Of a stretch of DNA of 64,000 bases, positions 8,509 to 17,540 are shown one piece after another. Positions within the stretch are counted from its first letter, which is position 1. Every line of letters starts with the position of its first letter. A model generated the notes under the pieces. That model ran no database searches. It saw only the letters and a program-made list of their open reading frames with translations, and had not been told where the DNA came from. Made by a program: the position numbers and the translations under genes. Origin of the DNA: Streptomyces canus (GTDB lineage Bacteria; Actinomycetota; Actinomycetes; Streptomycetales; Streptomycetaceae); contig NZ_JAUSWW010000001.1 in NCBI RefSeq assembly GCF_030815415.1, positions 5,518,001 to 5,582,000 on the forward strand, in the 5' to 3' direction.

Positions 8509-8606
8509 GCCTACGAGGGTATGCGCGCCGAAGACACTCCTGACGCATCCACTCCCCGAACAGTTGAGCGACCCCCGGTAATGCCTCAGCAAAATTCACC
8601 GTGCCC

Positions 8607-8633
8607 GGAATGGGAACCCGTTCCTCCGATGTT
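8607..8633 (+). promoter_or_regulatory. Sigma-R type promoter of mshA
   Basis: GGAAT (8607-8611) and GTT (8631-8633) are 19 bp apart, matching the Streptomyces sigma-R consensus (GGAAT, about 18 bp, GTT). It lies 65 bp upstream of the mshA GTG. mshA is an established member of the sigma-R thiol-stress regulon in S. coelicolor, which supports the call. Confidence 0.7.
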
Positions 8634-8697
8634 GCACCCCCGTGGAGGGCTCCCCACACCCTCCGTCAGGCATGCCCGCTGCGAGGAGGACCGCCAC

Positions 8698-10035
8698 GTG
8701 AGCCAGTACGTCAGCAGGCTCGGGCGGCGCTCCCCGGCCGCGCCCCCGCGGCTGAGGCTGCACCGCCGCCCCCGCCGTATCGCGATGCTCTCCGTGCACA
8801 CCTCCCCGCTCCACCAGCCCGGCACCGGCGACGCCGGCGGCATGAACGTCTACATCGTCGAGCTGGCGCAGCGCCTCGCCGCGATCAACATCGAGGTCGA
8901 GATCTTCACGCGCGCGACGACCGCCGCACTGGAGCCGACGGTCCAGCTCGCCCCCGGCGTACTCGTCCGCCACGTCGACGCCGGCCCCTACGAGGGCCTC
9001 GCCAAGGAGGAGCTCCCCGCCCAGCTGTGCGCCTTCACGCACGGCGTGATGCAGGCATGGGCCGGCCACCGCCCCGGCTACTACGACCTCGTCCACTCGC
9101 ACTACTGGCTCTCCGGTCACGTCGGCTGGCTCGCCGCCCAGCGCTGGGGCGTCCCCCTGGTGCACGCCATGCACACCATGGCCAAGGTCAAGAACGCCAA
9201 CCTCGCCGACGGCGACATCCCCGAACCCGCCGCCCGGGTCATCGGCGAGACCCAGATCGTCGACGCCGCGGACCGCCTCATCGCCAACACGGCGGAGGAG
9301 GCCGACGAGCTCGTACGCCACTACAGCGCGGACCCCGGCAAGGTCGCCGTGGTCCACCCCGGCGTCAATCTGGACCGCTTCTGTCCCGCCGACGGCCGCG
9401 CCGCCGCCCGTGCCCGCCTCGACCTTCCCCAGGACGCCCTCATCCCGCTCTTCGCGGGCCGCATCCAGCCGCTGAAGGCCCCCGACGTCCTCCTGCGCGC
9501 TGTCGCCGTCCTCCTCGACGAGCGGCCCGAGCTGCGCTCCCGTCTGGTCGTGCCCATCGTCGGCGGCCCCAGCGGCAGCGGCCTCGCCAAGCCCGAGGGC
9601 CTGCAGAAGCTGGCCGCCCGGCTCGGCGTCGCGGACGTCGTACGGTTCCGTCCGCCCGTCGGCCAGGAACAGCTCGCGGACTGGTTCCGGGCCGCGTCCG
9701 TGCTGGTCATGCCGTCCTACAGCGAGTCCTTCGGCCTGGTCGCCATAGAGGCCCAGGCGGCCGGCACGCCCGTCCTCGCGGCAGCGGTCGGCGGCCTGCC
9801 GGTGGCCGTGCGCGACCGGCAGACAGGTTTCCTCGTACGAGGCCACAACCCCGCCGACTACGCGCGCGTGCTCCGCGACCTCGCCGACGACCCCCACCTC
9901 GCGCCCCGCATGGGCGAGGCCGCCGCCCGGCACGCGCAGTCCTTCGGCTGGGACACCGCGGCCGCCGCGACGGCGGACGTCTACACGGCCGCGATGCAGG
10001 CCCACCGGCGTCGCGTACGCTCCCACCATGGCTGA
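8698..10035 (+). CDS. mshA: D-inositol-3-phosphate glycosyltransferase MshA
   Basis: A 445-residue GT-B (GT4) enzyme for the first step of mycothiol synthesis: transfer of GlcNAc from UDP-GlcNAc to 1D-myo-inositol 3-phosphate. Signatures are HTSPLHQPGTGDAGGMNVY near residue 37, the DLVHSHYWLSG segment, the phosphate-loop region GRIQPLKAPDVLL and the ESFGLVAIEAQAAGTPV glutamate motif. GTG at 8698 follows GAGGAGG. The next gene overlaps its end by 8 bp. Expression is probably driven by the sigma-R promoter upstream. Confidence 0.95.
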   Translation: MSQYVSRLGRRSPAAPPRLRLHRRPRRIAMLSVHTSPLHQPGTGDAGGMNVYIVELAQRLAAINIEVEIFTRATTAALEPTVQLAPGVLVRHVDAGPYEGLAKEELPAQLCAFTHGVMQAWAGHRPGYYDLVHSHYWLSGHVGWLAAQRWGVPLVHAMHTMAKVKNANLADGDIPEPAARVIGETQIVDAADRLIANTAEEADELVRHYSADPGKVAVVHPGVNLDRFCPADGRAAARARLDLPQDALIPLFAGRIQPLKAPDVLLRAVAVLLDERPELRSRLVVPIVGGPSGSGLAKPEGLQKLAARLGVADVVRFRPPVGQEQLADWFRAASVLVMPSYSESFGLVAIEAQAAGTPVLAAAVGGLPVAVRDRQTGFLVRGHNPADYARVLRDLADDPHLAPRMGEAAARHAQSFGWDTAAAATADVYTAAMQAHRRRVRSHHG

Positions 10036-10546
10036 GGAGCAGAAGGCGGCACAGGTCATCGAGGGTGTCCTCCAGGACAACGAACTGGAGTGGGAGAGCC
10101 CGGCCCCCGGCAATTACGTCGTCCAGCTCCCCGGCACCCGCAAGCTGAAGACGACGGTCTCGCTCCTGGTCGGCCGCCACTCCCTCTCCCTGAACGCCTT
10201 CGTCGTCCGCCACCCCGACGAGAACGAGTCCGGCGTCCACCGCTGGCTCCTGGAGCGCAACCTCAAGCTGTACGGCGTGAGTTACGCCGTGGACCGGCTC
10301 GGCGACGTCTACGTCACCGCCAAGCTGCCCCTGGCCGCCGTCACCGCCGACGAGATCGACCGCCTCCTGGGACAGACCCTGGAGGCGGCGGACGGCAGCT
10401 TCAACACCCTGCTGGAGCTCGGTTTCGCGTCCGCGATCCGCAAGGAGTACGAGTGGCGGGTGGCCCGGGGCGAGCCGACGCGCAACCTGGACGCGTTCGC
10501 CCACCTGACCCAGCGCCCGGCCGACCGGCCCGACCGGTCCGACTGA
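10028..10546 (+). CDS. YbjN domain-containing protein
   Basis: A 172-residue cytoplasmic protein with the YbjN / type III secretion chaperone-like fold: VIEGVLQDNELEWESPAPGN, then SLLVGRHSLSLNAFVVRHPD, HRWLLERNLKLYGVSYAVDR and LPLAAVTADEIDRLLGQTLE. It overlaps mshA by 8 bp (ATG at 10028), so the two are translationally coupled. The conserved link with mshA suggests a role near thiol metabolism or protein handling, but none is shown. Confidence 0.85.
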   Translation: MAEEQKAAQVIEGVLQDNELEWESPAPGNYVVQLPGTRKLKTTVSLLVGRHSLSLNAFVVRHPDENESGVHRWLLERNLKLYGVSYAVDRLGDVYVTAKLPLAAVTADEIDRLLGQTLEAADGSFNTLLELGFASAIRKEYEWRVARGEPTRNLDAFAHLTQRPADRPDRSD

Positions 10547-10561
10547 CCCCGGGCCGACGCG

Positions 10562-11014
10562 TCAGGACTCGCCGGAAGGGTCGCTCTTGTCGAGCTCGTC
10601 GGCGAACGCGCGCAGGGCGTCCGCGAGTTCCTTCTTGGTGGGCAGCTCGTCGACCTTCTTGTCGAGCTCGGAGATACGCCGGTTGAGCTCGTCCAGCTCA
10701 CTGGGCGCGGACGGTTCGCCGGAGGGGCCCTCGGTCGGTTCCTCGGTGGGGTCGTCCGGTTCCGTGAACGTCGGGCTCGGCTCGCTGCCGCCGGTGGTGT
10801 CGCCACCGCCGGAGCCGCCCGTGTCCCCGTCCGCCGGGACGCTGATCCCCACGGAGGGTTCGGAGGTGGGCTCCTCGTCCGAGGTCGCCGCGAGGGCGGC
10901 CCCGACGCTGAGGGCGACCAGGGCGGCCGCCCCGACGACGGCGGTCGAGAAACGTCTGACTCTCACGGTGCGGTCGGGCTGTGAAGTGCCTTGGGTGTCC
11001 TCTGAGTTGTCCAT
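10562..11014 (-). CDS. Single-pass membrane protein with C-terminal coiled coil
   Basis: A 150-residue protein. Residues 1-22 are cytoplasmic, 23-43 a membrane helix (FSTAVVGAAALVALSVGAAL), then an acidic Pro/Ser/Glu/Gly-rich stretch (about 45-105). The final 40 residues form a charged heptad-like helix (ELDELNRRISELDKKVDELP). It converges on the YbjN gene. No domain is recognised; topology suggests an extracytoplasmic coiled coil. ATG at 11014. Confidence 0.65.
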   Translation of the reverse strand: MDNSEDTQGTSQPDRTVRVRRFSTAVVGAAALVALSVGAALAATSDEEPTSEPSVGISVPADGDTGGSGGGDTTGGSEPSPTFTEPDDPTEEPTEGPSGEPSAPSELDELNRRISELDKKVDELPTKKELADALRAFADELDKSDPSGES

Positions 11015-11115
11015 GGACCGACGCTAAGCGGCACTGATCACCGGACGGGCGTCTTCCGGCGAACCTCTCGAACGGACGTCCGCTTTCGGCCGTCGACCTG
11101 CCGTGATCCGAAGTC

Positions 11116-11910
11116 TCACCCTCCCTTTGTGTACCGCCCGGGCGTGACCCCCACCAACTTCCTGAAGTGCCGGGTGAGATGGGACTGATCGAAGAAGCCG
11201 GTGGCGGTGGCGACCTCACTCGGCCGCACCCCGTCCAGGAGGAGCCGCCGGGCGCGGTCGACGCGGCGGGAGTTGAGGTACTGGTGCGGCGCGATGCCGT
11301 AGGCGGTGCTGAACGCCCGTACCAGATGGGCGGGATGCGCGTGCACCAGCGCGGCGGCCTCGACGAGGGTGATCCCCTCGACCACCCGATCGTCGAGGAG
11401 TTCGCGCAGCCGACGGGCGAGGGCGGGGTCGGCGCGCGGGACGTCGGTGACCAGGCGCGGCCGCAGCTGTGCGGTGAGCCGTTCCCCGATGAACGTCAGC
11501 CTGCTGGCGGCCTCCAGCTCGTCGCCGGGATGGTCGAGGGCGTGGTGCAACTGCCCGACGCGCCGCCGCAGCAGGGGGTCCCGCAGATCGGGGGTGTCGA
11601 CGGCGGACCCGACGAGATCCTCGCCGAGCAGCGAGGTGTCGAGATAGACGACCCGCTTGCGGAAACCGTCCGCCGTGACGGGGGAGCCGTTGTGCGGGAC
11701 GTGCGGCGGCAGCAGGGACACCGTGTCGTGCGGGGTGCCGTGCTCGTGCCGGTCGAGGTCGTACCGTACGGCCCCGTCGTCCACGATCAGCAGCGTCCAC
11801 GCGTCATGGACGTGCATCGGGTAGGCGTACCCGGTGTAGTGAGCGTGGAAGACCTCCACGACGCCCGGGACGGCGGGGCGCCAGGCGGAGACGGTCTGCC
11901 GGGTGGCCAT
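11116..11910 (-). CDS. AraC-family transcriptional regulator
   Basis: A 264-residue AraC regulator. Residues about 10-150 are a cupin-like arm domain (EVFHAHYTGYAYPMHVHDAW, SLLPPHVPHNGSP). Residues about 165-260 hold two HTH motifs, the first with ITLVEAAALVHAHPAHLVRA and the second ATATGFFDQSHLTRHFRKLV followed by GVTPGRY. ATG at 11910 (MATRQTV). Divergent from the DUF2000 gene with 49 bp between; it may regulate that gene. This type often controls small-molecule export genes. Confidence 0.87.
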   Translation of the reverse strand: MATRQTVSAWRPAVPGVVEVFHAHYTGYAYPMHVHDAWTLLIVDDGAVRYDLDRHEHGTPHDTVSLLPPHVPHNGSPVTADGFRKRVVYLDTSLLGEDLVGSAVDTPDLRDPLLRRRVGQLHHALDHPGDELEAASRLTFIGERLTAQLRPRLVTDVPRADPALARRLRELLDDRVVEGITLVEAAALVHAHPAHLVRAFSTAYGIAPHQYLNSRRVDRARRLLLDGVRPSEVATATGFFDQSHLTRHFRKLVGVTPGRYTKGG

Positions 11911-11959
11911 GCAAAGAACGTACAAGACCGTGTCGTAGGCCGCCCGGCAGTCTCATGGC

Positions 11960-12385
11960 ATGAGCGAAGCACCCATCCGATTCGACACGAAGATCGCCGT
12001 CCTGCTGCGGGAGGACCTGGAGCCGTGGCAGCGGCTGAACGTCACCGCGTTCCTGGTCAGCGGCCTCGGCACGGTGGTTCCCGAGGTGGTCGGGGAGCCG
12101 TACGAGGACGCCGACGGGGTGGTCTATCTGCCGATGTTCCGGCAGCCGGTGATGGTTTTCGAGGGGACGAAGGAGACGTTGACGGCGGCGCATACGCGTG
12201 CGGTGTCCCGGGGGTTGCCGTGCTCGGTGTTCACGGGCGATCTGTTCTCGACGGGGAACGACCGGGACAACCGGGCGGCGGTGCGGGCCGTGGGGACGGG
12301 GGAGTTGGATGTGGTGGGGATGGCTGTGTACGGGGCGCGGAACGGGGTGGACAAGGTGGTGAAGGGGGCGCGGATGCATCCGTGA
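11960..12385 (+). CDS. DUF2000 family protein
   Basis: A 141-residue protein of the DUF2000 family (peptidyl-tRNA hydrolase-like fold). It begins RFDTKIAVLLREDLEPWQRL and contains VTAFLVSGLGTVVPEVVGE and SRGLPCSVFTGDLFSTGN. Divergent from the AraC gene, a frequent arrangement for DUF2000. Biochemical role not established. Its stop lies 3 bp from the convergent TIR-STAND gene. Confidence 0.82.
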   Translation: MSEAPIRFDTKIAVLLREDLEPWQRLNVTAFLVSGLGTVVPEVVGEPYEDADGVVYLPMFRQPVMVFEGTKETLTAAHTRAVSRGLPCSVFTGDLFSTGNDRDNRAAVRAVGTGELDVVGMAVYGARNGVDKVVKGARMHP

Positions 12386-12388
12386 GGG

Positions 12389-15025
12389 TCAGCGCTTCTT
12401 CGGGGTGCCTTTGCGGTGGACGGATGCTCTGAGTTTGGCCGCCTCGAACTGGCGTCCGCGGGCTTCGAGGGTGTCGGCGAGATCGCGTGTGACGGCGGAG
12501 TAGAGCAAGTGGTCCCGACCCAGGACCTTCTGCACACGAGTCCTCGTGTCTCGCAGGACTTGCTCGGCCTCGCCAGCCCGGCCCGTATCGGTGAGTACCC
12601 TGCCGAGACTGTCGGCCGTGTTGAGGGTGTCGGGATGGTTGTCGCCCAGTGTGCGCCGCTGGCGTTCCAGAGTGTCGGCCAGCACACCGTGGGCTTCGTC
12701 GTACCTGGTGAGCAGACGTAGTACGAGGCCGAAGGACTGTCTGCTGCGGAGAGTGCCGGGGTGGTCCTCACCGAGTACGTTCCGTCGTCGCTCCAGGACC
12801 TCGGTGGCGAAGAGGAGGCTCTCGGAACCTCGGCCGGATTGGCGCAGCGCGGTGGACAGGTGGTGAACGGTGTCGAGGGTGTCAGGGTGGTCGTCGCCGA
12901 GCGAGCGCCGCTGCAACTCCAGGACCTCGGCGAGGTTGGTGCACGCTGTCTCCAGCTCGCCCATACCGCCCAAGGTCACGGCCACGCCGTATGCGGCGCG
13001 GAGCATCTCGGGGTGGTCCCGGTCCAGAGTGGCTCGCCGCCGCTCGTAGATGTCCTGGTAGACGTTGTACGACTCTTTGAATCGGCCCAGCTTGTTCAAA
13101 GTGACGGCGAGGTCGTGGGCCGAGCTCAGTGTGTCGCCGTCGTTCTCGCCCAGCACCTGTCGACGCCGCTCCAGGATGTCCTCGACGATCGGCAGGACCT
13201 CCCCGTGCGCCCCCAGACTGTCCAGGGCCCAGGTCACCATGTGGGCGGCTCGCAGGGTGTCGGGGTCGTCATCGCCCAGCGACGCGGACCACGTCTCGTA
13301 CAGGCGTTCAGAGAGGGCGCGGGCGGCGTGAGGCTGGGCACTGCGTACGAGACAGCGGGCGGCGTTCAGCAGTGTGGGGCGCAGTTCGGCGCGGGCGTCC
13401 AAGGCGGGCAGTGCCGCTGTCAGATGCGGCGTGAGGGAGGCCCATCGCGGCCATGTCGTCGGCAGTTCCGGATCACCGGGGTCAGCGGCGATCAGCAGGG
13501 CCGCCACATCATCCTGCACGGCATCCGCGACCTCGCCGTAGGTCTCCCGTACCACCGCCTGCGTCAGCCGATGCACCTGAAACACATCCGACCCCACCAC
13601 CGCCAGCCCGTACCGCCCGAGCGGCGTCAGTGCGCTCTCCGGCCAGAAGATGTCCTCCGCGTCCCCCGGCACACTCGCCAACGAGTCGCGCGCCGTGACC
13701 AGCCATGACGTGGGAATCGGCTCGGGCCCCAGAAACGCGGCGAGGCGGAGCACCGCGACGGCTCCCGGATGGTCGGCCTCCAGACGTTCCGCGGCGATCG
13801 TGACCGTGGCGGCCAGGGACGCGGGATAGTCGGGCAGGTTGCTGCGCCCGAGCAGCTGGGCCGTGTTCGTCCTGAGCAGTTCCAGATACCGGTCCGCCGG
13901 AATCCCGCCCCGCATCACGCCCGCGGCCTGCGCCAGCGCGAGCGGCAGGTCGCCGAGGGCCTCGGCCAGCGCGTCCGCCTGATCGTCGGTCAGGGCCGGC
14001 AGCTGGCCCCCCAGATACGCCACCGACTCCTCCCGGCTGAACACCCCCAGCGACAGCCCCGGCACGATCCCGCTCCACGCCGGATTGCGAGCCGTGATCA
14101 GTACGTGCCCGCCGCCCTCCGGCAGCCAGCTCCGCAGCTGCTCCGGATCCTCCGCGTTGTCCAGGATGATCAGCCAGCGGTCCCGGGTGCGCAGGTACTC
14201 CATCGCGTACCGGGCGTTGAACTCGACGCCCGCCTCCGGCTTGGCCACGTCCACGCGGGCCGCGAGTTCGGCGTAGCGGGCCACGACCTGCTCGCTCTGT
14301 TCGGCGTCGACCCACCAGACGAGGTCGTAGTCGGCGGCATGCCGGAAGGCGTACTCCAGAGCCACCAGGGTCTTGCCGATGCCGCCCGTGCCGCGCAGTG
14401 CCTGGACGGCGGCGTGGCGTTCGGCCAGCAGTTTGCCGCGGACCTCGTCGATGACGGCTTCACGGCCGGTGAAGTGCGGGTTGCGCCGCCGGTCGCGTAC
14501 GTCCCAGACGGTGGGGCCGCCTCCGGTGCGGGGCGGGAACGGCGGCTGGGGGCCGTGCGGGGCGGGTGGCGCGGACGGTGTGGCCGCGGCGCCGGGGAAG
14601 GCCGGCGGGCGGGTGGGCCGCGCGGGTCCCCGGACGGCGTCCAGGAGGGCCTTGAGGGCGTCCGGCTCGCTCAGTCCGTGCAGGTCCTTGCGGAGCCGGG
14701 GCGCGAGGATCGCAGGGACCCGGCCGGACTCCAAAGGCTCGACCACGAGCGGGATGAAACGGCCGCGCCGGGCGATGACAGACGTCCACTCCTCCTCGGT
14801 GTACCGCCCCGCCTCGAAGTAGCGCGGGGAGAAGACGGCGACGACGGCGGACGCCTGGTCGAGTGCGTTGTTCATCTTCGTCACGAAGTCGTCGCCGGTG
14901 CGCCAGTTCCAGCGGTCGAGCTCCACCCGGTAGCCGTTCTCCTGGAGGTGCCAGGCCACCCACTCCGCCCACTCGTTGTCCGGACCGGCGTAGCTGATGA
15001 AGATCGGCTCGGAACTGTCGGACAT
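12389..15025 (-). CDS. TIR-NB-ARC-TPR (STAND) protein
   Basis: An 878-residue protein with three parts. Residues 1-130 are a TIR-like domain (IFISYAGPDNEWAEWVAWHL; FSPRYFEAGRYTEEEW, with acidic residues 77-79 as candidate catalytic glutamate region). Residues about 170-480 are an NB-ARC ATPase with P-loop GTGGIGKT at 212-219 and Walker B-like LIILDNAED. Residues about 540-870 are kinesin-light-chain type TPRs, each with a DDHPDTL or DHPGTL signature. This is the plan of bacterial NLR-like signalling or defence proteins, and also of FxsT, but no fxsA/B/C genes are nearby. ATG at 15025. Confidence 0.85.
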   Translation of the reverse strand: MSDSSEPIFISYAGPDNEWAEWVAWHLQENGYRVELDRWNWRTGDDFVTKMNNALDQASAVVAVFSPRYFEAGRYTEEEWTSVIARRGRFIPLVVEPLESGRVPAILAPRLRKDLHGLSEPDALKALLDAVRGPARPTRPPAFPGAAATPSAPPAPHGPQPPFPPRTGGGPTVWDVRDRRRNPHFTGREAVIDEVRGKLLAERHAAVQALRGTGGIGKTLVALEYAFRHAADYDLVWWVDAEQSEQVVARYAELAARVDVAKPEAGVEFNARYAMEYLRTRDRWLIILDNAEDPEQLRSWLPEGGGHVLITARNPAWSGIVPGLSLGVFSREESVAYLGGQLPALTDDQADALAEALGDLPLALAQAAGVMRGGIPADRYLELLRTNTAQLLGRSNLPDYPASLAATVTIAAERLEADHPGAVAVLRLAAFLGPEPIPTSWLVTARDSLASVPGDAEDIFWPESALTPLGRYGLAVVGSDVFQVHRLTQAVVRETYGEVADAVQDDVAALLIAADPGDPELPTTWPRWASLTPHLTAALPALDARAELRPTLLNAARCLVRSAQPHAARALSERLYETWSASLGDDDPDTLRAAHMVTWALDSLGAHGEVLPIVEDILERRRQVLGENDGDTLSSAHDLAVTLNKLGRFKESYNVYQDIYERRRATLDRDHPEMLRAAYGVAVTLGGMGELETACTNLAEVLELQRRSLGDDHPDTLDTVHHLSTALRQSGRGSESLLFATEVLERRRNVLGEDHPGTLRSRQSFGLVLRLLTRYDEAHGVLADTLERQRRTLGDNHPDTLNTADSLGRVLTDTGRAGEAEQVLRDTRTRVQKVLGRDHLLYSAVTRDLADTLEARGRQFEAAKLRASVHRKGTPKKR

Positions 15026-15171
15026 GCCCGTCTCCCACCCCAGCGGCCCCGGCGGCCCCCCGCGGCTTCCTGTATACCGCCGGGAAACGCGTCCGCGCCC
15101 GGTGTAGGGAAAAGTCGACGGACAGGGGATGCCAGGTCAGGAACGGTGGCGGGACCGGGCGGTGGCCGGGA

Positions 15172-16431
15172 TCAGGCCGCGCTGACTTCGGGCTTGGCGG
15201 CGACCGGCGGCTCGGCCGGCAGCGGGTCCTCGGCGGGCAGCCGCCGCATCAGCACGCCGTAGCCCACCGCGGCCAGCGTGCCGACGACCGCGCACAGTCC
15301 CCACAGCCACTCCGCGCCGTAGTGGTCGATGATCAGACCGGACATCAGCGGGGCGACGAGGGAGGCGACGGCCCAGGACAGGGTGTACATGCCCTGGTAG
15401 CGGCCGCGGCCGTGCACGGGGGAGAGGCGGACGACCAGGCTGGTCTGGGTGGGGGCGTTGACGATCTCGGCGAGGGTCCAGACGCAGACCGTGAGGGCGA
15501 AGACGCCGATGGAGCCGGCGAAGGCGGTGAGCCCGAAGCCGTATCCGGCGAGCAGGGACGAGATGACGAGCAGCCGGCGCGGATCGCGGTCCTGGATGAA
15601 CCGGGTGACCGGGATCTGCAACGCGACGATGAGGATGCCGTTGACGGCGATCGCCATGCCGTAGTCGGCGGGTGTGAACCCGGCCTCGCCCATCGCCACC
15701 GGCAGTCCGACCGAGCCCTGCTGGAAGACGAGGGCGATGAGGAAGGACAGCCCGACGACACCCATGTAGCGCCCGTCGCGGAGCACGGTGCCGAGCCCGA
15801 CCTCGTTGTCCGCCGCCTTCTCGGTGGGGGTGCGTTCGGGCCGCGACTCGGGCAGCTTCAGGAAGATCACGATCGCGCAGGCGGCCGTCATGCCGGCCTC
15901 CAGGAGGAAGCCGGCGAGGTAGCTGAACTCGGCGATGAACCCGGCGGCCAAGGAGGAGATGGCGAACCCGAGGTTGATCGCCCAGTAGTTGAGGGAGAAG
16001 GCGCGCACCCGGTCCTCGGGCCGCACGATGTCGGCCATCATCGCCTGCACGGCGGGCCGCGAGGCGTTGCTCGTCATACCGACGAGGAAGGCGACGGCGG
16101 CGATGGCGACGGGGTGGTGCATGAAGCCGAGCAGGGCGACGGAGGCGGCGGTGGAGGCCTGGGCGATGAGCAGCGTGGGCCGCCGTCCCAGCCGGTCGGT
16201 CATGACACCGGCCCCAAGGGACGAGACGACACCGCCCAGGCCGTGCAGGGAGGCGACGAGACCGGCGTAGGCGGCGGAGTACCCGCGGTCGAGCGTGAGG
16301 TAGAGCGCCATGAAGGTGGCGACGAAGGCGCCGAGCCGGTTGACGAGGGTGCTGAGCCACAGCCACCAGAACGCGCGGGGGAGACCGGAGACGGATTCCC
16401 GCAGGGCACGTCTCAAGGTGGCTGCTGACAT
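15172..16431 (-). CDS. MFS transporter
   Basis: A 419-residue major-facilitator exporter with 12 predicted membrane helices. The motif A loop GAGVMTDRLGRRPTLL lies between helices 2 and 3, and a large central loop (PESRPERTPTEKAADNEVGL) separates the two halves. It resembles MdtH-type drug exporters. ATG at 16431 follows GGGGGAT. An inverted repeat lies just upstream and gpmA is divergent. Substrate unknown. Confidence 0.87.
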   Translation of the reverse strand: MSAATLRRALRESVSGLPRAFWWLWLSTLVNRLGAFVATFMALYLTLDRGYSAAYAGLVASLHGLGGVVSSLGAGVMTDRLGRRPTLLIAQASTAASVALLGFMHHPVAIAAVAFLVGMTSNASRPAVQAMMADIVRPEDRVRAFSLNYWAINLGFAISSLAAGFIAEFSYLAGFLLEAGMTAACAIVIFLKLPESRPERTPTEKAADNEVGLGTVLRDGRYMGVVGLSFLIALVFQQGSVGLPVAMGEAGFTPADYGMAIAVNGILIVALQIPVTRFIQDRDPRRLLVISSLLAGYGFGLTAFAGSIGVFALTVCVWTLAEIVNAPTQTSLVVRLSPVHGRGRYQGMYTLSWAVASLVAPLMSGLIIDHYGAEWLWGLCAVVGTLAAVGYGVLMRRLPAEDPLPAEPPVAAKPEVSAA

Positions 16432-16450
16432 GGCGGATCCCCCGGGATGA

Positions 16451-16483
16451 TGTAAGTGTCTCTGGCGGCAACGGCAACTTACA
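16451..16483. promoter_or_regulatory. Inverted repeat upstream of the MFS gene
   Basis: TGTAAGT (16451-16457) and ACTTACA (16477-16483) are perfect 7-bp inverted arms 19 bp apart, starting 20 bp upstream of the MFS ATG. This position suits a repressor site for the transporter. The regulator is unknown. Confidence 0.4.
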
Positions 16484-16585
16484 ATCGGCGTGCTCGGGGA
16501 GGCCACTCAATTAACAGATCTCGTCAACCGTCCGCCTGCCGAGCGGAGGCACAAGCGATCGAGTCGGTGGATTACGCTCATACGC

Positions 16586-17347
16586 ATGGCCGACGCACCG
16601 TACAAGCTGATCCTCCTCCGCCACGGCGAGAGCGAGTGGAACGCGAAGAACCTGTTCACCGGCTGGGTGGACGTGAACCTGAACGAGAAGGGCGAGAAGG
16701 AGGCGGTCCGCGGTGGCGAGCTCCTGAAGGACGCCGATCTCCTCCCCGACGTGGTCCACACGTCCCTCCAGAAGCGCGCCATCCGTACGGCACAGCTCGC
16801 GCTGGAGTCCGCGGACCGCCACTGGATCCCGGTCCACCGTTCGTGGCGCCTGAACGAGCGTCACTACGGCGCCCTCCAGGGCAAGGACAAGGCGCAGACC
16901 CTCGCGGAGTTCGGCGAGGAGCAGTTCATGCTCTGGCGCCGCTCCTACGACACTCCGCCGCCCGCGCTCGAGGACGGCACCGAGTACTCCCAGTCGGACG
17001 ACCCGCGCTACGCGACGATCCCGCCGGAGCTGCGCCCGCGGACGGAGTGCCTCAAGGACGTCGTGACGCGCATGCTCCCGTACTGGTACGACGGCATCGT
17101 CCCCGACCTCCTCGCGGGCCGCACGGTCCTGGTCGCGGCCCACGGCAACTCGCTGCGCGCCCTCGTCAAGCACCTCGACGGCATCTCCGACGCCGACATC
17201 GCGGGCCTGAACATCCCCACGGGCATCCCGCTGTCCTACGAACTCGACGCCGCCTTCAAGCCCCTCAACCCGGGCGGCACCTACCTCGACCCCGACGCGG
17301 CCGCGGCGGCCATCGAGGCGGTCAAGAATCAGGGCAAGAAGAAGTAA
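16586..17347 (+). CDS. gpmA: 2,3-bisphosphoglycerate-dependent phosphoglycerate mutase
   Basis: A 253-residue glycolytic enzyme interconverting 3- and 2-phosphoglycerate. The phospho-histidine motif is LLRHGESEWN near the N-terminus, followed by NLFTGWVDVNLNEKG; ERHYGALQGKDK and the second catalytic histidine VAAHGNSLRAL are present. Length equals the family. ATG at 16586 has no clear Shine-Dalgarno; TACGCT at 16572-16577 could be the -10 of a leaderless transcript. The last 18 bases are one end of a direct repeat bounding an integrative element. Confidence 0.95.
   Translation: MADAPYKLILLRHGESEWNAKNLFTGWVDVNLNEKGEKEAVRGGELLKDADLLPDVVHTSLQKRAIRTAQLALESADRHWIPVHRSWRLNERHYGALQGKDKAQTLAEFGEEQFMLWRRSYDTPPPALEDGTEYSQSDDPRYATIPPELRPRTECLKDVVTRMLPYWYDGIVPDLLAGRTVLVAAHGNSLRALVKHLDGISDADIAGLNIPTGIPLSYELDAAFKPLNPGGTYLDPDAAAAAIEAVKNQGKKK
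17330..17347 (+). repeat. attL-like direct repeat in the gpmA 3' end
   Basis: The last 18 bases of gpmA, including its TAA (CAGGGCAAGAAGAAGTAA), recur exactly at 22866-22883. The two copies flank IS, integrase and cargo genes, as expected for attL and attR of an element inserted in the 3' end of gpmA. Confidence 0.7.
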
Positions 17348-17357
17348 CCAGAGCTGA

Positions 17358-17400
17358 ACGAGCCCCCTACCTGCAGGTTGTCCGCTGGTAGGGGGCTCGT
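17358..17400 (+). terminator. gpmA terminator
   Basis: Arms ACGAGCCCCCTACC (17358-17371) and GGTAGGGGGCTCGT (17387-17400) are perfectly complementary, 11 bp after the gpmA stop, with a 15-nt loop. A related but different hairpin follows the second repeat copy at 22896-22934. Confidence 0.8.
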
Positions 17401-17540
17401 TGCTGTCCTCGGGCCGTCGCTGGGCCGTGGGAGTGCACGGAACGACCTGCACGGTCAGAGACAGTGCGGACGGGGTACTACGGCGGGCACTGCCCCAACC
17501 GGAGGTGTGAAGCTTCCCCGTGATCTTGGACACTCGATGC

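Noticed and set aside
12389..15025. Calling the TIR-STAND protein FxsT
   Set aside because: The architecture fits, but no FxSxx-COOH precursor, radical SAM or partner gene is near, so the specific system cannot be claimed.
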